A stretch of 8,472 nucleotides of DNA from Rhodoferax sp. (GCA_028292075.1 JAQGNA010000103.1:1-8472), one strand, 5' to 3'. Shown: positions 1 to 6,860, counted from the first letter of the stretch. Numbers and translations: made by a program. The notes: generated from the letters alone by a model not told the origin.

Positions 1-327
1 GCGACCTCCCCTGCCTCGGCCGGCTGCGGGGATGTCAGATGGGCTCGCCCGGCAATAGCGATCCTGTCAACGGGTAAATGGGGGGGCGGTGTATGTCGCA
101 TCGGCGGTCCTGGTTTCTTGGCGTTGCTTGCCCTGGCTTGCGAGGGCGCAGCAGGACCGGTCGCCACGCATTCGCATGGCATGTTCCCCGACCGCTGAGC
201 AATCGGCGTGCCGAAGTCAACGCACGCTGACAGCAAATTGGCGCAAGGTGCAAGGCCGGCGCTGGGCACATAGCTTGCCGGTCATGTCAAGCCAAACCCG
301 GCTCAACCACCCAGAAGGACATCACCC
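1..327. other. Upstream region without a convincing gene
   Basis: No open frame here looks coding: the minus-strand frame at 35-271 and the plus-strand frame starting at 89 are rich in Cys, Arg and Pro, lack a ribosome binding site and resemble no family I recognise. The stretch includes a run of seven G (80-86). It must carry the promoter of the catalase gene, but I cannot point to a good -35/-10 pair. The best candidate, TTGGCG at 238-243, has no acceptable -10 at the right distance. Confidence 0.6.
313..319 (+). promoter_or_regulatory. Ribosome binding site of the manganese catalase
   Basis: AGAAGGA lies 8 nt before the ATG at 328. It is a strong Shine-Dalgarno match and fixes the catalase start. 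Confidence 0.85.
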
Positions 328-1299
328 ATGTTTTTTCACAACAAGCGACTGCAATACACCGTGCGCGTCAACGAGAGCAACCCCGGCCTCGCCAACCTCT
401 TGCTCGAACAGTTCGGCGGACCGCAGGGCGAGCTCGCCGCCGCCTGCCGCTATTTCACCCAGGCGATCGGGGAGGACGACCCGGGCCGCAAGGACATGCT
501 GATGGACATCTCGACCGAGGAGCTCAGCCACCTCGAAGTGATCGGCACCATCGTCGCCATGCTGAACAAGGGCGCCAAGGGCCGCCTGGCCGAAGGCGTC
601 GAGAGCGAAGCCGAAATGTACCGCTCGATCTCCGGCGGCGGCAACGACAGCCACGTCACCCAGGTGCTGTACGGCGGCGGTCCTCCGCTGGTGAATTCGG
701 CCGGCGTGCCATGGACCGCGGCCTACATCGACACCATCGGCGAACCCACCGCCGACCTGCGCTCGAACATCGCCGCCGAGGCCCGCGCCAAGATCATCTA
801 CGAACGTCTCATCAACCTGACCGACGACCCCGGTGTGAAGGAAGCGCTCGGCTTTCTCATGACCCGCGAGATCGCGCACCAGAAGTCGTTCGAGAAGGCG
901 CTCTATTCGATCAGCCCCAACTTCCCGCCTGGCAAGTTGCCCGGCGACCCACGCTTCACCAGCGTCTACTTCAACATGTCGCAGGGCGAAGGCGACATGA
1001 CAGGCTCGTGGAACGAGGGCGAGCGCTGGGTCAACGTCTCCGAGCGCGAGCAGCAGATGGCCGTGGACGGCGGTGACGGCAGCCCCAGCATCGGCCTGAC
1101 CTCGGACGAGTCCACCACGTTGAAGGCCATGGCCGCACGGACCATGTCGAACCCGAACGACGACCCGATGACCGGCGCAGAGCTGGGCATGGGCGCGGAC
1201 GGCGAAGCGGCCAGCATGGGAGCGGACGGCATGTCGTCTGGCATGTCGGGCAGCATGGGCACCAACCTCGGCGGCAGCAGCACGAAGAGCCCCTCCTGA
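328..1299 (+). CDS. Manganese (non-heme) catalase, KatN family
   Basis: Predicted to disproportionate hydrogen peroxide to water and oxygen in the cytoplasm with a dinuclear manganese centre. The 323-residue protein starts MFFHNKRLQYTVRV, as is typical of the family, and is a ferritin-like four-helix protein. The metal ligands known from the Lactobacillus plantarum enzyme (Glu35, Glu66, His69, Glu148, His181) have clear counterparts: E35 in GPQGELAAA, E65 and H68 in TEELSHLE, E151 in AAEARAK and H184 in REIAHQKSF. E181 corresponds to the second-shell glutamate. The start is set by AGAAGGA 8 nt upstream. The core ends near residue 280 with the usual NPNDDPMTGAELG-type stretch. After that comes an unusual Met/Gly/Ser-rich tail (about 284-323). 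The gene stands alone, convergent with the DUF2243 gene, and is probably stress induced, although no OxyR or sigma-factor site could be identified. The family call is secure; the tail is the only odd part. Confidence 0.95.
   Translation: MFFHNKRLQYTVRVNESNPGLANLLLEQFGGPQGELAAACRYFTQAIGEDDPGRKDMLMDISTEELSHLEVIGTIVAMLNKGAKGRLAEGVESEAEMYRSISGGGNDSHVTQVLYGGGPPLVNSAGVPWTAAYIDTIGEPTADLRSNIAAEARAKIIYERLINLTDDPGVKEALGFLMTREIAHQKSFEKALYSISPNFPPGKLPGDPRFTSVYFNMSQGEGDMTGSWNEGERWVNVSEREQQMAVDGGDGSPSIGLTSDESTTLKAMAARTMSNPNDDPMTGAELGMGADGEAASMGADGMSSGMSGSMGTNLGGSSTKSPS
1177..1296 (+). other. Met/Gly/Ser-rich low-complexity tail of the catalase
   Basis: Residues about 284-323 contain seven methionines within 27 residues (288-314), spaced among Gly, Ser, Ala and Asp, with a near-duplicated MGADG unit. 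In the DNA, GGGCGCGGACGGC is followed by GGGAGCGGACGGC. It lies beyond all catalytic residues and is probably disordered. A role in oxidant scavenging, metal handling or surface contacts is speculation. Confidence 0.7.
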
Positions 1300-1394
1300 G
1301 ATCTTGAGCCCGCCCGCCAAAGACGTGGGCGCCGGCTTAGGCCTGGCCTCATCCGAAGCTAGGCGGGCATCACCGGACCCGTCCGGCCGGCCGG
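1300..1394. other. Convergent intergenic gap, possible weak terminators
   Basis: This gap lies between the stops of the catalase (+) and the DUF2243 gene (-). It contains inverted elements: GCCCGCC at 1308-1314 against GGCGGGC at 1362-1368, and the short hairpin CCGGACCCGTCCGG just downstream. Neither is followed by a T run, so an intrinsic terminator is not demonstrated. A bidirectional or Rho-dependent stop is possible. Confidence 0.3.
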
Positions 1395-2375
1395 TCAGAG
1401 CTTCAGCCGCTGCGCGCAGCCTGCCCAGGCGGGCACCTCGGCCACCGCCCGTGCCCCGTGCAGGAATAGGGGGATGCGCGAGGCGCCGCGGGCCATTGCC
1501 AGTGCCCACACCGTGCCGTCGGCATTCACATCGATCACTCGCGCGTCGACCGCATGGACGCCCGCCATGGCCTGCGCGCCACCGGTTCCAAAAGGGTAAA
1601 ACACCAACAGCACGGGCGCCTCAGCTGCCCCGGCCACAGGCCTGGCCGACCACAGCGCGAGGGCGAGGGTCATGCCGGCCAGCATGCCCCATGGCAATGC
1701 CCCCTGCGGCAGGCGACGCGGGACGCCGAGGCGCCAGCGAATGCCCTCACCACCGGTCAGAGGCGCCGGCGCGGTCCTTTGGCCAGGCGCCGGGGGCCGT
1801 GCGGTGCCGCTGTCGACCGCATCCCCGGGGTCATCGCCTCCGCCGGAGCCTGCACGCCCCAGCCACCGGGCCAGCGCGATCGGCAACCCGCCGGTGAGCA
1901 GCAGCCAGCCGATGTCCCAGGCCAGCGGCTGCGTACTGTCCATCCGCACGCGGTGCAGGCCCAGCAACCAGTGGAACAGCAGCGCGTCGAGCACGTTCCA
2001 GAGACCGAAGCCCCAGAGCAATTGAACCAACAGGCTGCGGTCGGCCACGGCGCCGGCCAGTGCGCCGCGGGCCCGCCACAGCAGCCACAAGGAGAGCGCC
2101 GCCAGCCCGTACATCAGCACATGGAACCAGCCATCGGCCAGGATCTGGCGTTCGATGTCGGCCCGGCCCGGTGCGCTGACAGCGCTCAGCAGGTGGTGCC
2201 ATTGCAGCAGCTGGTGCAGCAGGATGCCGTCGAAAAAGCCGCTGGCCGCCACGCCGAGCAGCAGACCGCCCGTGCGCAGTGCCCTGCCCCCTGCGTGCCG
2301 CCCGACCGGCTGTCCGGGCCTGGTGCCGCCCGGGCGCGGGGGAATGGGGGGGCGGACGGAAGTTCTGGCAGGCAT
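1395..2375 (-). CDS. DUF2243 family membrane protein with extra C-terminal domain
   Basis: A 326-residue inner-membrane protein of unknown function. Residues about 36-173 match the DUF2243 family: the signature GFFDGILLHQLLQWHH (46-61), then DGWFHVLMYG (81-90), FGLWNVLDALLFHWLLGLH (123-141) and WDIGWLLLTGG (153-163), giving about four membrane helices (36-54, 82-101, 115-138, 153-172). The His residues 54, 60, 61, 85, 135 and 141 lie in or beside helices and might bind a metal or heme (inference). An unusual extension follows: a Gly/Pro/Asp-rich linker (174-226), a fifth helix (about 228-246) and a roughly 75-residue soluble domain that I do not recognise, probably extracytoplasmic. I chose the ATG at 2375 because the upstream in-frame extension to 2534 is low complexity (LLCSALRCSALLC) and encoded by the pentanucleotide array. 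No good ribosome binding site precedes 2375, so the start is uncertain. The gene is divergent from the glycosidase, and nothing here reveals its partner. Confidence 0.78.
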   Translation of the reverse strand: MPARTSVRPPIPPRPGGTRPGQPVGRHAGGRALRTGGLLLGVAASGFFDGILLHQLLQWHHLLSAVSAPGRADIERQILADGWFHVLMYGLAALSLWLLWRARGALAGAVADRSLLVQLLWGFGLWNVLDALLFHWLLGLHRVRMDSTQPLAWDIGWLLLTGGLPIALARWLGRAGSGGGDDPGDAVDSGTARPPAPGQRTAPAPLTGGEGIRWRLGVPRRLPQGALPWGMLAGMTLALALWSARPVAGAAEAPVLLVFYPFGTGGAQAMAGVHAVDARVIDVNADGTVWALAMARGASRIPLFLHGARAVAEVPAWAGCAQRLKL

Positions 2376-2433
2376 GCGATGGCCGGGCAAGGGAAGTGCC
2401 CGTACCGGCCGACTGCATCGACAACGCGGTGAG

Positions 2434-2478
2434 CCGCAGAGCAGAGCAGAGCAGCGCAGAGCAGAGCAGAGCAGGACA
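2434..2478. repeat. Pentanucleotide tandem array (GAGCA)n
   Basis: Three perfect GAGCA units (2439-2453), one variant GCGCA (2454-2458), then three perfect units (2459-2473), flanked by decayed units CCGCA (2434-2438) and GGACA (2474-2478). The unit length is not a multiple of three, so a copy-number change shifts the reading frame of anything translated through it. The array sits 59-103 bp upstream of the chosen DUF2243 ATG. Confidence 0.9.
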
Positions 2479-2698
2479 GCCTGCGGTCCCTGCATGACGA
2501 GGTCGTCCGCGTGCCGGCGAAACTGTTGCCGCAAGTTTTACCCACGCCCGGAACGCACGGCCGGGCTGGCTCGACCGGAGGCTGCATGGGTGCCGCCACC
2601 CGTCAGCGGGCACGCTGCTTGCCGACACCCAGGCATGCCAAGCCCCGCAACCCCGCCCTTCACCGCGTTCACTCCGCCCACAGCTTCCCACCGCCGGC

Positions 2699-2717
2699 CC
2701 CCCGGTTCAACCGGGGG
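2699..2717. promoter_or_regulatory. Palindrome / hairpin over the glycosidase Shine-Dalgarno
   Basis: CCCCCGGTT, a single central C, then AACCGGGGG is a perfect 9-bp inverted repeat. As RNA it can form a stem of seven G-C pairs with a short UUCAA loop. Its right arm GGGGG (2713-2717) is also the Shine-Dalgarno-like sequence 6 nt before the TTG at 2724, so folding would hide it. The sequence right after the stem is CGCTCTTTG, a weak U-rich stretch, so a terminator or attenuator is also possible. As DNA it could be a dimeric repressor operator. Confidence 0.5.
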
Positions 2718-2723
2718 CGCTCT

Positions 2724-3920
2724 TTGACCCAGGACGGCGACCGCGTTTTCGCCAGTTTCTGGCTGGCCGGCTTCGAAGGGGCGGACCACGTCAACGGCTC
2801 CGGACATCCGCTCCACCTCAACCGCGCCAACGGCCACTGGGACCGCCTGCACGAGGACTATGCCGCCCTGCGCGCCTGCGGCATCTTCACGGTGCGGGAA
2901 AGCATCGGCTGGCGGCTGTTCGAGGAAGCCGGCCGCGAGGGCCATCAACGGCTGCTGACCCATGCCCGCATCGCCGCCGAACACGGCATCCAGGTGGTCT
3001 GGACGCTGATGCACTACGGCGTGCCGCGCGGCGTCGACCTGTTCAGTGAACGCTTCGTCGACGCGTTCACGCGCCACTGCGAAACGGTGGTCGAACTGCT
3101 GCACTGGGTGGACGGGCCGCCACCGGTCTACCAGCCGATCAACGAGATCTCATTCTTCGCCTGGGCCGCCACCGAAACCGGCCTGATCCACCCGCACCTG
3201 CCTTCTTCGCCAGAGCGCGGCATGGCCCTGAAGCGGCAACTGGTCAGGGCCGCGCTGCGCGGCTGTGACGCGATCTGGGCGGTCGCGCCCGAGGCCCGCA
3301 TCCTGCACACCGATCCGTTGATCCACATCGTCGCGCCGCCCGGCGCCGACGCCGCCATGCAGTCCGCCGCCGCGCAACAGCACGAGGCGCAGTTCCAGGC
3401 ATGGGACATGATCGCCGGCCGCCTGGCGCCCGAGCTCGGCGGCAGCCCGCGCTACCTCGACGTGATGGGCCTCAATTACTACCACAATAACCAGTGGGAG
3501 CACGGCACCGGGGAGCGCCTGCACTGGCACCTCGGCGACGAGCGCCGGCGGGCCTTCGAAGACCTGGCCTTCGACATGCGCAAGCGCTATGGCCGGCCAC
3601 TGGCGGTGGCCGAGACCGGCCACATCGGCGAAGGCCGCGCCGAGTGGCTCGACCACATGGCCGAATCCGCCCTCGCCTGCGAAGCCATGGGCGTGCCACT
3701 CGAAGGCATCTGCCTCTACCCGGCGCTCGACCGCCACGACTGGGAGAACCGGAGCCATTGGCACCGAAGCGGCCTGTGGGACCTGCCTGGCGTCGAGGCC
3801 GGCGATCTCACGCGGCACCCCGATCCAGCGTTTTTATCGCGCTTGCGACATTGGCAAGCAATCCTCCCCGGCCGTGGCCCCCACAGCGCCCATCCCTCGA
3901 AACCAAGGAACCTCCCATGA
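2724..3920 (+). CDS. GH1-like (beta-glucosidase-type) TIM-barrel glycosidase
   Basis: A predicted cytosolic glycoside hydrolase of 398 residues, with no signal peptide or membrane helix. The opening FASFWLAGFEGADHVNG and the following TVRESIGWRLFE resemble bacterial proteins annotated as family 1 glycosylhydrolase/beta-glucosidase. Visible retaining-enzyme features are HYG around residue 97, the acid/base candidate E141 in PINEISFF (beta-strand 4), LNYYHNNQW in the middle, and the nucleophile candidate E298 in AVAETGH (beta-strand 7). The TTG at 2724 was preferred because similarity to the family begins directly after it and GGGGG lies 6 nt upstream. The alternative ATGs at 2511 and 2586 would add 71 or 46 residues of Pro/Arg-rich sequence unlike any enzyme domain. 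The stop TGA overlaps the next ATG (ATGA), indicating translational coupling to the glycosyltransferase fusion. The substrate is unknown; trimming or remodelling of the glycan made by the neighbour is inferred. A TTG start with an occluded Shine-Dalgarno would suggest low or controlled expression. Confidence 0.8.
   Translation: MTQDGDRVFASFWLAGFEGADHVNGSGHPLHLNRANGHWDRLHEDYAALRACGIFTVRESIGWRLFEEAGREGHQRLLTHARIAAEHGIQVVWTLMHYGVPRGVDLFSERFVDAFTRHCETVVELLHWVDGPPPVYQPINEISFFAWAATETGLIHPHLPSSPERGMALKRQLVRAALRGCDAIWAVAPEARILHTDPLIHIVAPPGADAAMQSAAAQQHEAQFQAWDMIAGRLAPELGGSPRYLDVMGLNYYHNNQWEHGTGERLHWHLGDERRRAFEDLAFDMRKRYGRPLAVAETGHIGEGRAEWLDHMAESALACEAMGVPLEGICLYPALDRHDWENRSHWHRSGLWDLPGVEAGDLTRHPDPAFLSRLRHWQAILPGRGPHSAHPSKPRNLP
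3906..3910 (+). promoter_or_regulatory. Ribosome binding site of the glycosyltransferase fusion
   Basis: AGGAA ends 6 nt before the ATG at 3917 and lies inside the last codons of the glycosidase. Together with the ATGA overlap it fixes the start and indicates coupled translation. Confidence 0.75.
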
Positions 3921-6511
3921 CCACGCTGATCGTCTTTTCACACCTGCGCTGGAACTTTGTGCTCCAGCGGCCGCAGCACCTGCTTTCCCGCCTGGCGGCG
4001 CACCGGCAGGTCCTGTTCTTCGAGGAACCCGTCGGCGGCGCGACCGAACCCTGGCTCGAACGGACCACGCCGAGCCCGAACGTCGAGGTGCTGTGTCCGC
4101 ACGTGAGCGTGGCCCAGGGAGGATTCCACGACGACCATCTGCCGGCGCTGCAGCAGCTTCTGGGCGACTATCTGCAGGAAAACGGCATCGACGATTACGC
4201 GGTGTGGTTCTACACCCCCATGGCCTTCCCCCTGGCCAGCGGCCTCACGCCGCGCGGCATCGTGTACGACTGCATGGACGAGCTCACCGCGTTCCGCCAT
4301 GCACCGCGCCAGCTGGTGCAGCGCGAAAACGTGCTGCTGAAAGAGGCCGACCTGGTCTTCACCGGCGGACCGAGCCTCTACGAGTCGAAGCGCAACCGCC
4401 ACCCGGACGTGCATTGCTTCCCGAGCAGCGTGGACGCCGCGCATTTCTCGCAACGCGTGGCCGACCACCCCGCGCAGGCCCACCTGCCGCACCCCCGCCT
4501 GGGCTACTACGGCGTGATCGACGAACGCCTCGACCTGTCGCTCATCGCCGCCCTGGCCGATGCCCATGCCGAGTGGCAGATCGTGATGGTCGGCCCGGTT
4601 GCGAAGATCGACCCGGCCAGCCTGCCGCAGCGCCCCAACATCCAATGGATGGGCCAGCGCGACTACGCGGAGTTGCCGGCGTTCCTGGCCGGTTGGGACG
4701 TGAGCCTGCTGCCCTTTGCCTTGAACGAGGCCACCCGCTTCATCAGCCCGACCAAGACGCTCGAATACCTGGCCGCCGGCAAGCCCTCCGTGAGCACGCC
4801 GATCCGCGACGTGGTGGAGCCGTATTCGGGCGTGGTGAAAATCGCCGTGGACGCGGCGGAGTTCATCGCGGCCTGCGAAGACATCCTGGCCTGGACGCCT
4901 GCCGACCGCCAGCGCTTTGCCGAAGCGGCGGCGGCCGTGGTCGCCCACACCTCCTGGGACCGCACGGTGGAGAGCATGAACCGCCTGCTGTCCCGCTTCG
5001 AGCGGCCGGCGCTGGCCCTGCCGCGGGCCATGTCGGCACCGGGGCAGCGCAGCGACGCGCCGGCCACGCCTCACCACCCGACCGTCGTCATCGGCGCAGG
5101 GCCGACCGGCCTGGCCGCCGCGCTCGAACTCGGCGGCGACGCCCTGTTGCTGGAGCGCGAACAGAGTGTGGGCGGCTGGTGCCGGTCGGTCGTCGACCGC
5201 GGCTTCACCTTCGACCTGGCCGGCCACACCATGGGCGACACCGACCCCTGGGTGCTGGCGCTCTACGGCCGGCTGCTCGGCGACAACGTCCACTGGCAGG
5301 ACCGCGAGGCCTGGGTCTACAGCAAGTCGGTCTACACCCGGTATCCCTTCCAGGGCGCGCTGTACGGGCTGCCACCCGAGGTGGTGAAGGAATGCCTGAT
5401 CGGCGCGATCGAAGCCCGCTTCGGCCCGCTCAAGAAACCCGAATTGCGGGTGGCCAGCACCGAGGTCAGCCCCGCCGCGACCGCAGCGCCAGCCGTGCCC
5501 GTGCCCCATAGCGGCACGCCGCGCAACTTCGAAGAATTCATCTACCGCGTCTGGGGCGCCGGGGTGGCCAAGCACTTTGCCATTCCGTACCACCAGAAGC
5601 GCTGGGCCGTGCCACTGGACGAGATCGAAACTTCCTGGCTCGGCAGCCGGGTGCCGCTGCCCAATCTGGAGGAGATCATCTCGGGTGCGCTGGAGCCGGC
5701 CCCCCGCCCGAGTGGGCCGGGCGCCCGCTTCGGCTATCCGCAGCGGGGCGGTTTCCAGGCGTTGATGGAAGGCTTCTTGCCATTGCTCGAGAACGCGCCG
5801 CAGCTCGGCGCCGAAGTGGTGGCCGTGTCGCCGTTGCAGCGCAGCGTGACGCTGGCCGACGGCCGCCGCTACGGCTACGACACCCTCATCAGCACCCTGC
5901 CACTGCCGCAACTCGTGGCGGCCATGGGCGACGAGGCGCCCGCCGCGGTGCGCGAGGCCGCCGCGGCGCTGCGCCATGTGTCGGTGCGCCGGGTGAACCT
6001 CGGCATCGCCCTCGAAGGCCGCGATGCCATCACCGAGAAGCACTGGATCTACTACCCCGAGGACACCGTGTTCCACCGCATCTTCGTGCAGGGCAATGCC
6101 AGCCCGCACTGCAGCCCGCCGGGCGGCTTTGGCCTGACCTGCGAGATCGCCTACTCCGACGCGAGGCCGCTGCCCGCCGACGGCGACGCGCTGGTCGAAC
6201 GCTGCATCGCCGACTGCATCGGCGTCGGGCTGCTGCGCGAGGGCGACCAGGTGATTGCCGCCAGCCAGGTGGACATTCCCCGTGCCTACGTGGTGTACGA
6301 CCATGCCCGTGCCGCCCATGTCGACACCATCCGCCGCTGGACCGACGCCGCCGACATCCTGCTCGCCGACCGCGACAGCGAATGGGAATACGACAACGCC
6401 GAGCATGCCTTTACCGCCGGCCGCAAGGCCGCTGCCGTGGCACTGGCCCGCAACGCGGCACTGATGGCGGACGGCAAGTCGGGCGACGCGGTCGCATCGG
6501 CAGGCGCATGA
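3917..6511 (+). CDS. Fused GT-B glycosyltransferase / FAD-dependent UGM-like oxidoreductase
   Basis: An 864-residue cytosolic protein with two enzyme halves. Residues 1-360 form a GT4-like GT-B glycosyltransferase: the N-terminal RWNFVLQRPQHLLSRLA (11-27), VYDCMDELTAF (116-126), and in the donor-binding half FALNEATRFISPTKTLEYLA (267-286) with acidic residues E271 and E283 where GT4 enzymes carry their E-X7-E-like motif. A Pro/Ala/Ser-rich linker (about 362-388) follows. Residues 389-845 form an FAD-binding domain: VVIGAGPTGLAAALEL with GxGxxG at 393-398, the FAD-ribose acidic residue E413, GGWCRS at 419-424, FDLAGHTMG near 432-440, and the C-terminal EYDNAEHAFTAGRKAA (824-839). This layout is typical of the UDP-galactopyranose mutase/protoporphyrinogen oxidase/amine oxidase fold group. 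A mutase or nucleotide-sugar oxidoreductase role is the best guess. A Pro/Ala insert (about 512-536) interrupts the FAD half. The start is fixed by AGGAA and the 4-bp overlap with the glycosidase. Such activities are commonly separate proteins. The frame is continuous and has no sign of a stop readthrough or sequencing error. Confidence 0.88.
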   Translation: MTTLIVFSHLRWNFVLQRPQHLLSRLAAHRQVLFFEEPVGGATEPWLERTTPSPNVEVLCPHVSVAQGGFHDDHLPALQQLLGDYLQENGIDDYAVWFYTPMAFPLASGLTPRGIVYDCMDELTAFRHAPRQLVQRENVLLKEADLVFTGGPSLYESKRNRHPDVHCFPSSVDAAHFSQRVADHPAQAHLPHPRLGYYGVIDERLDLSLIAALADAHAEWQIVMVGPVAKIDPASLPQRPNIQWMGQRDYAELPAFLAGWDVSLLPFALNEATRFISPTKTLEYLAAGKPSVSTPIRDVVEPYSGVVKIAVDAAEFIAACEDILAWTPADRQRFAEAAAAVVAHTSWDRTVESMNRLLSRFERPALALPRAMSAPGQRSDAPATPHHPTVVIGAGPTGLAAALELGGDALLLEREQSVGGWCRSVVDRGFTFDLAGHTMGDTDPWVLALYGRLLGDNVHWQDREAWVYSKSVYTRYPFQGALYGLPPEVVKECLIGAIEARFGPLKKPELRVASTEVSPAATAAPAVPVPHSGTPRNFEEFIYRVWGAGVAKHFAIPYHQKRWAVPLDEIETSWLGSRVPLPNLEEIISGALEPAPRPSGPGARFGYPQRGGFQALMEGFLPLLENAPQLGAEVVAVSPLQRSVTLADGRRYGYDTLISTLPLPQLVAAMGDEAPAAVREAAAALRHVSVRRVNLGIALEGRDAITEKHWIYYPEDTVFHRIFVQGNASPHCSPPGGFGLTCEIAYSDARPLPADGDALVERCIADCIGVGLLREGDQVIAASQVDIPRAYVVYDHARAAHVDTIRRWTDAADILLADRDSEWEYDNAEHAFTAGRKAAAVALARNAALMADGKSGDAVASAGA

Positions 6512-6540
6512 AGGGCGTCCACATGAAGGCCGTCCACATG
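6508..6540 (+). repeat. 15-bp tandem repeat carrying Shine-Dalgarno and ATG units
   Basis: ATGAAGGGCGTCCAC (6508-6522) is followed directly by ATGAAGGCCGTCCAC (6523-6537), differing at one base, and then by a partial third copy starting ATG at 6538. The first ATG overlaps the stop of the fusion gene (ATGA). AAGGG in copy one lies 7 nt before the ATG of copy two, as a good ribosome binding site would. Confidence 0.8.
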
Positions 6541-6804
6541 ACGAATGCCAGTGCGCGCCGCGAAGCGAACCCTTGCCGCGGTGCCTGCCCGCAGCGCCTG
6601 CCACGCAACCGCTGGGCGGGCCGGTATCGGGTGTCGGCCCATCACACCCACGGACGGCCACCAGCCGAGCCATCATGCGAATTACAGACTTCCATCCCGT
6701 CCGGGCAAAGGCCGGCCGTGGCGGCACGGTGCCCCATCGGCAACGCCGACCTGCGCCGATGTCGCGCCTCGCGGCCGGCCGCCCAGCCATGTCTCCGTAC
6801 CTGA
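6523..6804 (+). CDS. Possible small ORF, unrecognised and doubtful
   Basis: A 93-residue frame (98 if started at 6508) begins inside the tandem repeat with MKAVHMTNA and ends with TGA at 6802-6804. In its favour are the overlap of the first ATG with the previous stop and AAGGG 7 nt before the second ATG. Against it are a composition rich in Arg, Pro and Cys, decreasing G/C at third positions towards the end, and no similarity to a family I know. It is more likely a non-coding spacer or a decayed remnant than a real protein. Confidence 0.15.
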   Translation: MKAVHMTNASARREANPCRGACPQRLPRNRWAGRYRVSAHHTHGRPPAEPSCELQTSIPSGQRPAVAARCPIGNADLRRCRASRPAAQPCLRT

Positions 6805-6855
6805 TGCGCCTGGCCGGCTTGGTCCGCTTGGTCGAGCCCGTCGCAGGCCAGCGCC

Positions 6856-6860
6856 GGGGA
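6856..6860 (+). promoter_or_regulatory. Ribosome binding site supporting the ABC transporter start
   Basis: GGGGA ends 5 nt before the ATG at 6866. It favours this start over the in-frame GTG at 7013, which has no purine-rich sequence in front of it. Confidence 0.5.

Larger units (their letters stand above)
2376..2723. other. Divergent intergenic region with repeat array and palindrome
   Basis: This 348-bp stretch separates the DUF2243 start from the glycosidase start. It must carry both promoters, but no canonical -35/-10 pair stands out. The only AT-rich patch is GCAAGTTTTACC near 2531-2542. It holds the (GAGCA)n array (2439-2473) and the 19-bp palindrome (2699-2717). Frames running through it on both strands give Cys/Arg/Pro-rich peptides with no family resemblance, including upstream extensions of the glycosidase (ATG at 2511 or 2586), which I regard as non-coding. 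Confidence 0.6.

Noticed and set aside
273..292. Inverted repeat GCTTG...CAAGC upstream of the catalase
   Set aside because: Only 5 bp with a 10-nt loop, expected often by chance. It does not match an OxyR or other regulator site I could name.
1308..1386. Inverted repeats as an intrinsic terminator after the catalase
   Set aside because: GCCCGCC/GGCGGGC are about 50 nt apart and neither they nor CCGGACCCGTCCGG are followed by a T run, so a firm terminator call is not supported.
322..1509. Minus-strand open frame of 395 residues opposite the catalase
   Set aside because: It is antisense to an enzyme with all catalytic ligands conserved, and its composition is typical of a GC-rich shadow frame.
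2511..2723. N-terminal extension of the glycosidase from the ATG at 2511 (or 2586)
   Set aside because: The 71 residues are Pro/Arg/His-rich, unrelated to the enzyme fold and with poorer third-position G/C. Family similarity begins right after the TTG at 2724.
6723..6733. Palindrome GGCACGGTGCC as an operator
   Set aside because: Only 11 bp and built of common GC-rich words. No second copy or promoter nearby supports a regulatory role.
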